From Helicobacter saguini (GTDB taxonomy: Bacteria; Campylobacterota; Campylobacteria; Campylobacterales; Helicobacteraceae), in NCBI RefSeq assembly GCF_000762875.2, contig NZ_JRMP02000002.1, positions 62,001-126,000 of the forward strand: a stretch of DNA of 64,000 nucleotides. The letters run 5' to 3'. Shown here piece by piece: positions 37,550 through 45,440 of this stretch (positions within the stretch are counted from its first letter, which is position 1; every line of letters begins with the position of its first letter). The notes beneath the pieces were generated by a model. It saw only the letters and a program-made list of their open reading frames with translations. It did not search any database and had not been told where the DNA came from. The position numbers and the translations under genes were made by a program.

Positions 37550-38064
37550 GTAAAGATGATACTTTAGTGAATAATCAAATTCGCTTTGAACAGGTGCGAT
37601 GTGTGAGTGAAGATGGCGAACAGCTAGGCGTTATGAGTAGCAAGGAAGCGCAAAATCTTGCAAATGAGCAAGGGTTGGACTTAGTGTGTATCTCGCCAAA
37701 TGCGACCCCGCCGGTGTGTAAAATCGTGGAGTTTGGCAAGTATCGCTACCAGCTTGAGAAAAAACGCAAGGAAGCTAAAAAGAAGCAAAAGCAAGTCGAG
37801 GTCAAAGAAATCAAGCTCTCCACGCAAATCGCACAAAATGATATAAACTACAAGGTGCGGCATGCGCGTGAGTTTTTCGAAGAGGGAAAACATGTGAAAT
37901 TTCGCGTATATTTGCGTGGGCGTGAAATCCAAAATCCCGGACAGGCATTTGAGATTCTAAAAAAAGTGTGTGCTATGGTAGAGGACTTAGCCCACGCGGA
38001 TAAAGAAGCCAAAGTCGAGGGCAAATACGCTAGTATTTTGATGTTGCCGAATAAGAAAGCGTAG
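37546..38064 (+). CDS. infC: Translation initiation factor IF-3
   Basis: Binds the 30S subunit and controls start-codon selection. The N domain (IRFEQVRCVSEDGEQLGVMSSKEAQNLA; DLVCISPNATPPVCKI) and C domain (KEIKLSTQIAQNDINYKVRHAREFFEEG) are complete in 172 residues. The TTG start overlaps the thrS stop (TTGA), so translation is coupled. The rare start codon fits IF-3 autoregulation. rpmI and rplT, which follow in H. pylori, are absent here. Confidence 0.96.
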   Translation: MSKDDTLVNNQIRFEQVRCVSEDGEQLGVMSSKEAQNLANEQGLDLVCISPNATPPVCKIVEFGKYRYQLEKKRKEAKKKQKQVEVKEIKLSTQIAQNDINYKVRHAREFFEEGKHVKFRVYLRGREIQNPGQAFEILKKVCAMVEDLAHADKEAKVEGKYASILMLPNKKA

Positions 38065-38160
38065 TTAGTAGTTTAGTAAATATTGATACTTAGATTCTAT
38101 AATTTTGATGTAGGGTAGGGTAAATTATTATTAATATAAAACTTGGGTAAGGTTTAGTTT

Positions 38161-38781
38161 ATGAAATATACTAATTGTGTGAAATTATTTATTTTGACAA
38201 TTTTTATAAGTGTATTTGCTGGGTGTTTTTTATTTGGTACAAAGGGAATTTTAGATAAAAGTAACTACAAAATTGTTAAATTAGAAATCGATAATAGAGT
38301 GATTTTAAGCCCTCAAGAGCTAACACGTGAAGCAAAAGAGAGGTTAAATAGCAATCTAAGTGTAGAAGATATCACAAAAATGTATGAAATAAATAGAAGC
38401 AGACAGGCAAATCGCATTGATAATATAAATGATGCATTTGCTGAACTAAAAACACAAAGTGAATCCAAAGACAAAGGCACACCACTTAGTGAATTAGCAA
38501 ATATAACTTTAGTATCTACTTTTAATTTAGACAAAACACAAGGTATGCTTTATGGTAAAGCTGGTTGCAATGATTATACTGCTAAATTTTTTTGGCAAGA
38601 CACAACTAAAATTGTGATTTCTGGTGCAGCTGGGACAAGAAAGGTTTGTGCACCAAAAGAAATAGCCGACTTTCAAAATACTTTTATACGAAATCTTGAT
38701 GGAATTTATACGGTCGCAAAACTCACAAATCGCAAAGGTTATGTCCTTAATAATGGAAAACTTAGAATATACTTAAAATAA
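38161..38781 (+). CDS. META-domain lipoprotein
   Basis: A 206-residue lipoprotein with signal peptide and lipobox VFAGC (Cys22). The C-terminal half resembles the META/HslJ domain: GMLYGKAGCNDYTAKF, a buried beta-strand region, TRKVCAPKEIADFQNTFIRNL. HslJ-like proteins are linked to novobiocin resistance and envelope stress in E. coli; the function here is unknown. The N-terminal half (residues 35-110) is helical and variable. It is 97 bp downstream of infC, occupying the place where rpmI-rplT might be expected. Confidence 0.78.
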   Translation: MKYTNCVKLFILTIFISVFAGCFLFGTKGILDKSNYKIVKLEIDNRVILSPQELTREAKERLNSNLSVEDITKMYEINRSRQANRIDNINDAFAELKTQSESKDKGTPLSELANITLVSTFNLDKTQGMLYGKAGCNDYTAKFFWQDTTKIVISGAAGTRKVCAPKEIADFQNTFIRNLDGIYTVAKLTNRKGYVLNNGKLRIYLK

Positions 38782-39014
38782 TTTATAAAATAAATAAATT
38801 ATATAATACATAATAAATTAATAATATAGTACTTAAAATTAATATATAAAATTTTGAAAATTCAAGTTTTCATAATTTTATTAATATCTAGAAGTTTGAT
38901 ATTTTATATTGAATTTAAGAAAACAAAAAAAAAAAACAGAAAACTAATATTTATTAAAAAAAAGATACTATAATTACGGCGTTAAATTTAGATTTAAGTT
39001 GTAAGGATGATATT
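38782..39014. other. AT-rich intergenic region with an A12 tract
   Basis: Very AT-rich spacer with no gene. A run of 12 A (38925-38936) lies 78 bp before the next start. TATAAT-like sequence (GATACTATAATTACGG, around 38965-38980) is a plausible -10 box for the following genes. Confidence 0.55.
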
Positions 39015-39302
39015 ATGGAAGAGATTGAGCGGGAATTTTATTTAAAAAAAATAATTGCAAAGGAACAATTAGCATTTATTCAAAACCTTTTTAGGAAAGA
39101 AGATTTGTCTTCTAGGGATTTTTGGCGTAAAGAAAATGGTGCACTTAGAATTAGTCTAAATGAGGTAAGGAAGCTTTATGATTTTTTATCTCAATACAAT
39201 GAGAATAAGGCTAAGGGTAAAAAGAAAAATATCTTAAAAGCATTAAGTGATATTGAGTATTTTTTCAACGCTAAAGATAAAGCTATTTTTACCCAATATT
39301 AA
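39015..39302 (+). CDS. Small conserved-looking protein of unknown function
   Basis: A 95-residue basic, helical, soluble protein: a charged N-terminal helix (EEIEREFYLKKIIAKEQLAFIQNLF), a central SSRDFWRKENGALRISLNEVRKLYDFL segment, and a lysine-rich turn. No family recognised. It has a good AAGGA site and precedes prmA by 26 bp, so it is probably in the same transcript as prmA and aroA. Confidence 0.65.
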   Translation: MEEIEREFYLKKIIAKEQLAFIQNLFRKEDLSSRDFWRKENGALRISLNEVRKLYDFLSQYNENKAKGKKKNILKALSDIEYFFNAKDKAIFTQY

Positions 39303-39328
39303 CATCAAATTTAGAAGCTTAATTTTAT

Positions 39329-40546
39329 ATGGCTAATCTTTCTTATAAAATTTTTGGTAAAAAGCTTGATTCTAATAATATAAAGCTTGGGAATAACAAT
39401 ATTATTTGGCGTTCGCACTTGGATTTACCTACAATCTTGGATGTTTTGTCCAAAATAAATGCTAGGGTTTTTGGGCTATTAAAAGAGCTTGGTTTAGAAT
39501 CTAGTGTGGATTTTAATATTATAGATTCTAATCATTTGAAAACTAAAAATAGACGTGGAAATATAGAATCTAGATTCTATAAAAGTTATAAAAAAGCTAA
39601 TTTTTATGATAATTTATTGCGTGATAAATTTTACAAAAGACTTAGGAAACGAGATTTTAGATTTTTTAATAAAGAATTTTTAAAGCAAAAAGTTAGGAAA
39701 AATAAAACTAGATTCTATATAGATTCTAAGTTTGTCACTAAACATAAAAAGTTAGAAAATATAGAATCTAAAAGCTATAAAAACTTCATAAATACTAATA
39801 TTTTCCTTTGTGAAAATAAGAATTGGGTAAATGAATATCAAAAAAGTATTAAGCCTGTTGTGTGTGGGAATTTCTATATTCGCCCTAGCTGGTCTGCAAC
39901 GCTTAAAAGCCTTTTAGAATCTAATGATATTACTAAAATGCAAAATCTTATAGAATCTTCTAAAAATTCTAACTTTATAGAATCTAAACTTATAGAATTA
40001 ATAATTGACCCTTCCCTTAGCTTTGGCAGCGGTCATCATGCTAGCACGGCGATGTGTATAAATTTGTTAAGCAATTTGCACTTTAAAGATTCTAAACAAG
40101 ATTCTATACAAAATCCTAACTCACAATATTGCAATTTAAAAAATAAAAATATGCTAGATGTGGGCTGTGGTAGCGGAATCTTATCGCTTGTGGGTGCTAA
40201 ACTTGGGGCGAATATTTATGCGTGTGATGTTGATAGCTTTGCGATTTCACAAACGCAGAAAAATTTCAAAATTAATAACTTAAAATACAAAAAGTTATGG
40301 TGTGGGAGTATTACAAAAGATTCTAATAAATATGATATTATCGTGGCAAATATTATAACTTCTATAATTTTAATCCTAAAAAATGAGCTAATTAATAATC
40401 TTAAGCAAAATGGAATCTTAATTTTATCAGGCATTTTAAAAGAAAAAGAAAACACTATTATTTCTAATTTTTCTAGTTTAAAATTATTAGAATCAGAACA
40501 AATTGATGAATGGATAAGTTTTAAATTTATTAAAACAAGGATATAA
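39329..40546 (+). CDS. prmA: Ribosomal protein L11 methyltransferase with repeat-rich insertion
   Basis: SAM-dependent methylation of L11. The methyltransferase half is clear: DPSLSFGSGHHASTAMCINLL (PrmA motif), LDVGCGSGILSLVGAKLGA near residue 275, and DIIVANIITSIILIL. The N-terminal half is stretched to 405 total residues (usual 290-335) by a Lys/Arg/Phe/Asn-rich insertion at about residues 55-150 that includes IDSN, IESRF, IDSK and IESK. It is followed by aroA after one base. The RBS is weak. Confidence 0.88.
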   Translation: MANLSYKIFGKKLDSNNIKLGNNNIIWRSHLDLPTILDVLSKINARVFGLLKELGLESSVDFNIIDSNHLKTKNRRGNIESRFYKSYKKANFYDNLLRDKFYKRLRKRDFRFFNKEFLKQKVRKNKTRFYIDSKFVTKHKKLENIESKSYKNFINTNIFLCENKNWVNEYQKSIKPVVCGNFYIRPSWSATLKSLLESNDITKMQNLIESSKNSNFIESKLIELIIDPSLSFGSGHHASTAMCINLLSNLHFKDSKQDSIQNPNSQYCNLKNKNMLDVGCGSGILSLVGAKLGANIYACDVDSFAISQTQKNFKINNLKYKKLWCGSITKDSNKYDIIVANIITSIILILKNELINNLKQNGILILSGILKEKENTIISNFSSLKLLESEQIDEWISFKFIKTRI

Positions 40547-40547
40547 A

Positions 40548-42578
40548 ATGGATATTGAAATAAAAGCGTTAAAAAGTGCGGTGGATGCGGAGATTGACAT
40601 ACTTGCGAGTGATAAGAGTATTAGTCATCGTGTGTGTATGTTTGGCTTGTTTGCCGATGATGTGTGTGTGGTGCGAGGTTTTTTGCAGGCTGAGGACACG
40701 TTAAATAGCCTTAAAATTGCTAGTGAATTAGGGCTAAAATATGAGTTTATAAATGAAAGTGAGCTAGATTCTAAACTTATAGAATCTAGAAGTATTTATA
40801 AGAAAAATTCTAAAAATTTGGGTTATAAAAATAATAAAGTTATAGAATCTACTTTGAGAGATTCTTTAGATTCTAAGAATATGGAATCTAATTTGGGAAA
40901 TTCTAAAAATATAGAATCTAAAGTTATAGAATCTAAAACTATTTTAGCAAAAAATACAAAATCAAGCAAAAAAGATTCTAACTTGCAAAATTTAGAAATT
41001 ATAGAATCTAAAACTTTAAAGGCTAAAAATTCTAAAGATTGCAAGAAACTAGATTCTAAAATTTCTAAAGATTCTAAGAGTTTAGATTCTAAAACTTCGC
41101 AGATTTTACTGCTTTATCCACCGCTTGAAAATGCCCTGCAATCGCCTAGTAATGTGCTTTATTGTGGTAATTCTGGCACGAGTATGCGGCTTTACACAGG
41201 CTTACTTGCTGGGGCGAATATTTATGCGATTTTGTGTGGTGATAAATATTTGCACAATCGCCCTATGGGACGCATTTTAAAGCCTTTGAATGAAGTGGGT
41301 GCGAATATTTTTGGGCGAGTTATAAAATCTAATATAACACAAGATTCTAAAGTTACAGAATCTAAAACTATTTTAGCAAAAAATACAAAATCTAGCAAAA
41401 AAGATTCTAACTTACAAAATTTAGAAATTATAGAATCTAAAACTTTAAAGCCTAAAAATTCTAAAAATATCGATTCTAAAAATAATCAACTTCAAGAAAA
41501 AATCCTAGCTCCGCTAACTATAATCCCACAAAAAAATAAATTAAAAGGCTTTAATTACCACTCAAAAATTTCATCTGCCCAAGTGAAATCTGCAATGATT
41601 TTAGCCGCGCTCCAAAGTAGTGAAATTAGCGTGTATAGCGAGATAACGCTAAGCCGCGACCACACTGAAAATATGCTCCTTGCCTTTCAAAAAGCCCCGT
41701 TTTTAAGTTTTATAGAATCTAGCGATAAAGATTTGGCGAAAAATAAAAAAGATTCTATAAAAATAGATTTAGTAGAAACGCAAAATAAAAAAATAAAAAT
41801 CTCGCCATTTAGCACTTTTAAGCCTTATAATCGCGGCGAAAAACCTTTGAAAAGTTTTAATATTGAGATTGCAAATGACCCTTCATCTGCGTTTTTTTTC
41901 GCGATTTTGGCGTGTATAATTCCAAATTCTAACCTTACTTTGAAGCGCGTAATGCTTAATCCTACGCGTATTGAGGGCTTTAAAATCCTGCAAAAAATGG
42001 GAGCGAATATCACTTACAAAAATATCAAAAATGACTACGAAAAAAGCGGCGATATTACCATAAAACACGCGCGGCTGCGGGGCGTGAGCGTGAGTAGCAA
42101 TATCGCGTGGCTCATTGATGAAATCCCTGCGTTGAGCGTGGCGATGGCTGTGGCGGCTGGGAAGTCAAGCGTGCGAAATGCGCGTGAGTTGCGTGTCAAA
42201 GAGAGCGATAGAATAAGCGTTTTGCTTGCTGGTTTGAGAGCGTTTGGTGTGGAGTGTGTGGAATTTGATGATGGATTTGATATTATAGGATTTGATATTT
42301 TTAAGGATAAAAATTCTAAAAATACTAATAATAAAAAATGCAAAGTTATGGAATCTAAGGGCAAAGATTCTAACTTACAAGATTCTGTAAATTCTAAAAA
42401 TGCTAATTTTGTAGCGACTAAAATTGCAGATTCTAAAGGTGACCATCGTATCGCTATGAGCTTTATAATTTTGTCGTGTCTTTTTGGTGGTTATGTGCGT
42501 GATATTGAGTGTATTAATACTTCCTTTCCAAATTTTTTGCAGATTCTAAAAACTTTAGGCGTGGATTTTCTATTGTAA
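40548..42578 (+). CDS. aroA: EPSP synthase (AroA) with several repeat insertions
   Basis: 3-phosphoshikimate 1-carboxyvinyltransferase, sixth step of the chorismate pathway. Core motifs are intact: LASDKSISHR at the N terminus, LYCGNSGTSMRLYTGLLAG, the RPMGR segment, SAQVKSAMILAAL, NDPSSAFFFAILA, DEIPALSVAMAVAAG and RVKESDRISVLLAGL. Length is 676 instead of about 430. The excess is in four places: about residues 70-182, 262-320, 388-420, and 583-625. The first two contain a duplicated 118-bp unit. These fall between elements of the repeated fold. Probably still active, since every core motif is conserved. Confidence 0.93.
   Translation: MDIEIKALKSAVDAEIDILASDKSISHRVCMFGLFADDVCVVRGFLQAEDTLNSLKIASELGLKYEFINESELDSKLIESRSIYKKNSKNLGYKNNKVIESTLRDSLDSKNMESNLGNSKNIESKVIESKTILAKNTKSSKKDSNLQNLEIIESKTLKAKNSKDCKKLDSKISKDSKSLDSKTSQILLLYPPLENALQSPSNVLYCGNSGTSMRLYTGLLAGANIYAILCGDKYLHNRPMGRILKPLNEVGANIFGRVIKSNITQDSKVTESKTILAKNTKSSKKDSNLQNLEIIESKTLKPKNSKNIDSKNNQLQEKILAPLTIIPQKNKLKGFNYHSKISSAQVKSAMILAALQSSEISVYSEITLSRDHTENMLLAFQKAPFLSFIESSDKDLAKNKKDSIKIDLVETQNKKIKISPFSTFKPYNRGEKPLKSFNIEIANDPSSAFFFAILACIIPNSNLTLKRVMLNPTRIEGFKILQKMGANITYKNIKNDYEKSGDITIKHARLRGVSVSSNIAWLIDEIPALSVAMAVAAGKSSVRNARELRVKESDRISVLLAGLRAFGVECVEFDDGFDIIGFDIFKDKNSKNTNNKKCKVMESKGKDSNLQDSVNSKNANFVATKIADSKGDHRIAMSFIILSCLFGGYVRDIECINTSFPNFLQILKTLGVDFLL
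40770..41100 (+). repeat. AGAWTCT array 1 inside aroA
   Basis: Dense heptamers giving LDSK-LIESR, VIEST, DSLDSK, MESN, IESK and similar. It contains the first copy (40920-41037) of a 118-bp unit that recurs at 41348-41465 with five mismatches. Confidence 0.9.
41336..41495 (+). repeat. AGAWTCT array 2 inside aroA
   Basis: Second insertion site, consisting mainly of the copy (41348-41465) of the 118-bp unit in array 1. The two sites are separated by about 310 bp of conserved coding sequence. Confidence 0.9.
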
Positions 42579-42595
42579 CTTAACAAAAAAATAAA

Positions 42596-43385
42596 GGCTC
42601 AAGACAACTTAAGCTCTTTTGTAATGGGCTTTAAGTTATGATTACACCGATGAAAAATGGCTTTATAATACGTTCACGAATTTCGGAGGCTAAATTTAGA
42701 GAAGTTTTGTGGCATTGTGGCATTTTTGTCTTGATATTGAAGCAGTAAAAATCGCAAAAATTTGCAAAATTTCTAGAAATTCTCTCAATAAAATATTCAA
42801 AGAAATTCGAAAATTGATGGCAAAAGAATGTGAAAAAATTTCACAATTAAAAGGCGAAATAGAAGTAGATGAATCCTACTTTGGACCAAAAAGAGTAAAG
42901 GGCAAAAAAGGCAGAGGAGCTAGCAAAAAAACGCCTGTTTTTGTCCTTGCGGAATTTCATGGTATGCTAAAACGCAATGGAAAGGTATATACGCAGATTG
43001 TAAAAAATTGCTCCAAGACCGAGTTAATACCGATAATTACGCAGTTTTCAGCCCTTAAAGATTCTATAATTTATAGTGATACGTGGAAATCTTATGACGC
43101 TTTAGTTGATTATGGAGCGTTGGCGCATTATAGAGTGAAACACAGCGAAAATGAGTTTGTAAATGGTAAAAATCACATCAATGGAATCGAAAATTTTTGG
43201 GGTTATGCAAAGCATAGATTAGCAAATGTTAGGCATAAAAAAAGAAAATTTTTACCTACATTTAAAAGAAACAGAAAACGAAGTTTCTTTAGTAATTTAG
43301 ATATAATGTCAAAAATGAAGGTAAAGATTTGTATAAAATTTTACTAAAATTGATTAGAAAATATCCGCTTAAGTTGTCTTGAGCC
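42596..43385 (+). mobile_element. IS1595-family insertion sequence, decayed
   Basis: A 790-bp element with 18-bp perfect terminal inverted repeats, GGCTCAAGACAACTTAAG at 42596-42613 and its complement at 43368-43385. The immediate flanks share AAATAAA on both sides (42589-42595 and 43386-43392), consistent with the short target duplication of this family, though the site is AT-rich. It holds one transposase gene with several frame lesions. It sits between aroA and flgR without disrupting either. Confidence 0.88.
42650..43382 (+). pseudogene. IS1595-family transposase, frameshifted
   Basis: The conserved protein can be followed through three frames. The N terminus (MKNGFIIRSRISEAKFREVLWH) is in one frame; an 8-bp tandem duplication, GTGGCATT twice at 42709-42724, shifts the rest. 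The central frame has the DDE-type core (IEVDESYFGPKRVKGKKGRG, IIYSDTWKSYDAL, HINGIENFWGYAKHRLA). Near 43225 the frame moves again (to LGIKKENFYLHLKETE), apparently by loss of two bases in an A run. Near 43275-43293 about 19 extra bases move it again to FRYNVKNEGKDLYKILL, ending in a TGA inside the right terminal repeat. The gene is probably inactive. Confidence 0.85.
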
Positions 43386-43442
43386 AAATAAAATATTATT
43401 TAGGTTATTTAAATCACACTACCCTACTCTATTTAATAAATT

Positions 43443-44627
43443 CTAGCCCACTAAGCCCTTTTCACGTTCATCTAAGTATAAATCTTTTGCCGTGATTGTG
43501 TTGCCTTCACTCAAAATGCAGGCGCGTTCCACCACGCTTAAAAGCTCTCTAATGTTGCCAGGCCAAGAGTATGCTAAAAGTCGCTCTTTTGCACTATCAT
43601 CAAAGCATTTTTGACTAAAGCCATAAGCCTCGCATACTTCTTGCAAGTGGATTTGTGCTAGGGGCAAGATTTCTTCGCTTCTTTCACGCAGTGGTGGGAT
43701 TTTTATAGGCACGGTTTGTAGTCTAAAAAAAAGGTCTTCTCTAAACTCGTTATTTGCGATTTTTTCTTGTATATTTGCGTTTGTAGCCGAGATAAATCGC
43801 ACATCAATTTTGATAGTTTTTGAGCTGCCTAGCCTTATTATTTCCTTTTCTTGCAAGGCGCGAAGTAGCTTTGCTTGTAGCCCTAAGGGCATTTCGCCGA
43901 TTTCATCTAAGAAAACCGTGCCACCTTGCGCAGATTCTAATAATCCGGGCTTAGGTGCTGTTGCATCGGTAAATGCGCCCTTTTCGTAGCCAAAAAGCTC
44001 AGATTCTAATAAATGCTCTGGGATTGCCGCCATATTTAACGCTAAAAAGGGTGCGGCGGCGCGTTTTGAGTTTTCATGTATGAATTTTGCAAAGACTTCT
44101 TTTCCTACGCCACTAGCGCCCAAAAGAAGCACGCTAGCATCAGTTGGGGCGACTTTTAGGGCAAGGCTTTTAGCCTCTTCAAGACGCGATGAAGTCGATT
44201 TAAAAAGCTTTTTATTTTTCTTAGCATTTGCCACGCTGCCGCTATTTTTCGCCCCGCTTGTATGCTCTTTATTAAACTGCAAAATCTTTTTTGAGCGATA
44301 AATCGCATTTAATAAATCCTGCGGCTCAAAGGGCTTTTGAAAAAAATCTTTAACGCCTAGCCGAATAGATTCTATCGCCTTATTTAGTGTCGCATTGCCT
44401 GTAATCACAATCGCCTCATACCTGCCATTTAGCTGTGTTAGAAACTCTAAGCCATCCATGTGCGGCATATTAATATCAGTTATAACTAGCTCAAAGCTCT
44501 CATCAAGGGCTTTTAGGGCGTCCTTTGGATTTTTAAACGCGACAATTTCCAAATCCTTATAATCCTTGAAAAATAGCTCAAGGCTTTTTCGCATACTTAT
44601 ATCATCTTCTACAATAGCTATTTTCAT
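43443..44627 (-). CDS. flgR: Sigma-54-dependent response regulator FlgR
   Basis: Flagellar NtrC-type activator of sigma-54 genes, partner of kinase FlgS. Receiver domain 1-120 with phosphoacceptor aspartate in VITDINMPHMDG. AAA+ domain with Walker A LLGASGVGKEVFAKF, the sigma-54 contact loop GAFTDA (GAFTGA in most activators), Walker B GGTVFLDEIGE, and sensor GNIREL. The protein ends about residue 394 directly after the AAA+ domain, with no helix-turn-helix, as is known for H. pylori FlgR. It is 10 bp after an uncharacterised secreted-protein gene, and probably in the same operon. Confidence 0.94.
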   Translation of the reverse strand: MKIAIVEDDISMRKSLELFFKDYKDLEIVAFKNPKDALKALDESFELVITDINMPHMDGLEFLTQLNGRYEAIVITGNATLNKAIESIRLGVKDFFQKPFEPQDLLNAIYRSKKILQFNKEHTSGAKNSGSVANAKKNKKLFKSTSSRLEEAKSLALKVAPTDASVLLLGASGVGKEVFAKFIHENSKRAAAPFLALNMAAIPEHLLESELFGYEKGAFTDATAPKPGLLESAQGGTVFLDEIGEMPLGLQAKLLRALQEKEIIRLGSSKTIKIDVRFISATNANIQEKIANNEFREDLFFRLQTVPIKIPPLRERSEEILPLAQIHLQEVCEAYGFSQKCFDDSAKERLLAYSWPGNIRELLSVVERACILSEGNTITAKDLYLDEREKGLVG

Positions 44628-44637
44628 CTCTATCCTT

Positions 44638-45423
44638 TCAATATTTAGAATTTTTAGGCTTAAAAACTTCTAATTTTAATATCCCACCGCTAAAATCAAC
44701 TAGCATATATGATTTTACATGCGTAAGCGTTTTTGTGCGTGATTCTAAATTTATGGTCGTATCCATAGAATCTAGCCTCGCCTCATTTAAAATCAAGCAT
44801 TCCAAAACCTCGCCCTTGTAATCTTGCAAGAAATTATACAACAAAAATTGCATTTGTTTTTTAAGGCTAGCATTAGTTTGGGCTTGCGTATAGTGCGGAT
44901 AAAGCAGGACTTCAAAGCTTTTTTCTTTTAGATTTAACTCGCAAGTTTTAGAAAGTTCATATTTTGTTGCTCTTAGATTCAAGGCGTTTAAGGGCGTGGA
45001 GATTCTATATGTCTCGCCAAAGGGGACTTCATCTACGATTTTAAAGGCGTAGTTTATGATAAATTCATATTGCGGTGTCTCGCTCATTACCTCGATTTCA
45101 GGCTTAGTGCTTGGGCTTATTTTTAGTGTGGAATCTTTATTTATTTCTTTTATGTTTTCGTTTTGTCGATAGTAGATTCTATCGGTATTTGCGGGGTTTC
45201 CTTTATATTCTTTTTTAATGTATCCTAGCTGGTCTTGGTGCATTTTTGTTTCATCATCTTGCTTTGGGAGTGGTATCTCTTGGTCTTTGGAATCTGCCGG
45301 GGCGGTATCATAAAGACTATCGGTTGTATTTGGGTAGCCTTGTGAGTTATAAAGGTTAGAATCTGCTGCTTTAGATTCTATAATATTAACAATAAAAAAT
45401 AATAAAATTAATAAGCCTTTCAT
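44638..45423 (-). CDS. Exported protein of unknown function, upstream of flgR
   Basis: A 261-residue protein with an N-terminal signal peptide whose end has been reshaped by the repeat (FFIVNIIESKAADSN). Residues 25-100 are polar and low complexity (Asp, Ser, Lys, Gln). Residues about 110-261 look like a folded alpha/beta domain (YEFIINYAFKIVDEVPFGETYRISTPLNALNLRA, LLVDFSGGILKLEVF-like ending). No family recognised. It lies between flgR and another unknown gene with gaps of 10 and 17 bp, so a shared transcript is very likely. Confidence 0.72.
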   Translation of the reverse strand: MKGLLILLFFIVNIIESKAADSNLYNSQGYPNTTDSLYDTAPADSKDQEIPLPKQDDETKMHQDQLGYIKKEYKGNPANTDRIYYRQNENIKEINKDSTLKISPSTKPEIEVMSETPQYEFIINYAFKIVDEVPFGETYRISTPLNALNLRATKYELSKTCELNLKEKSFEVLLYPHYTQAQTNASLKKQMQFLLYNFLQDYKGEVLECLILNEARLDSMDTTINLESRTKTLTHVKSYMLVDFSGGILKLEVFKPKNSKY

Positions 45424-45440
45424 ATCACAACTTCTAAAAT

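Noticed and set aside
42709-43347. Functional 212-residue transposase beginning at GTG 42709
   Set aside because: The conserved N-terminal and C-terminal parts of the protein are in other frames; the GTG lies in the 8-bp duplication that causes the first frameshift.
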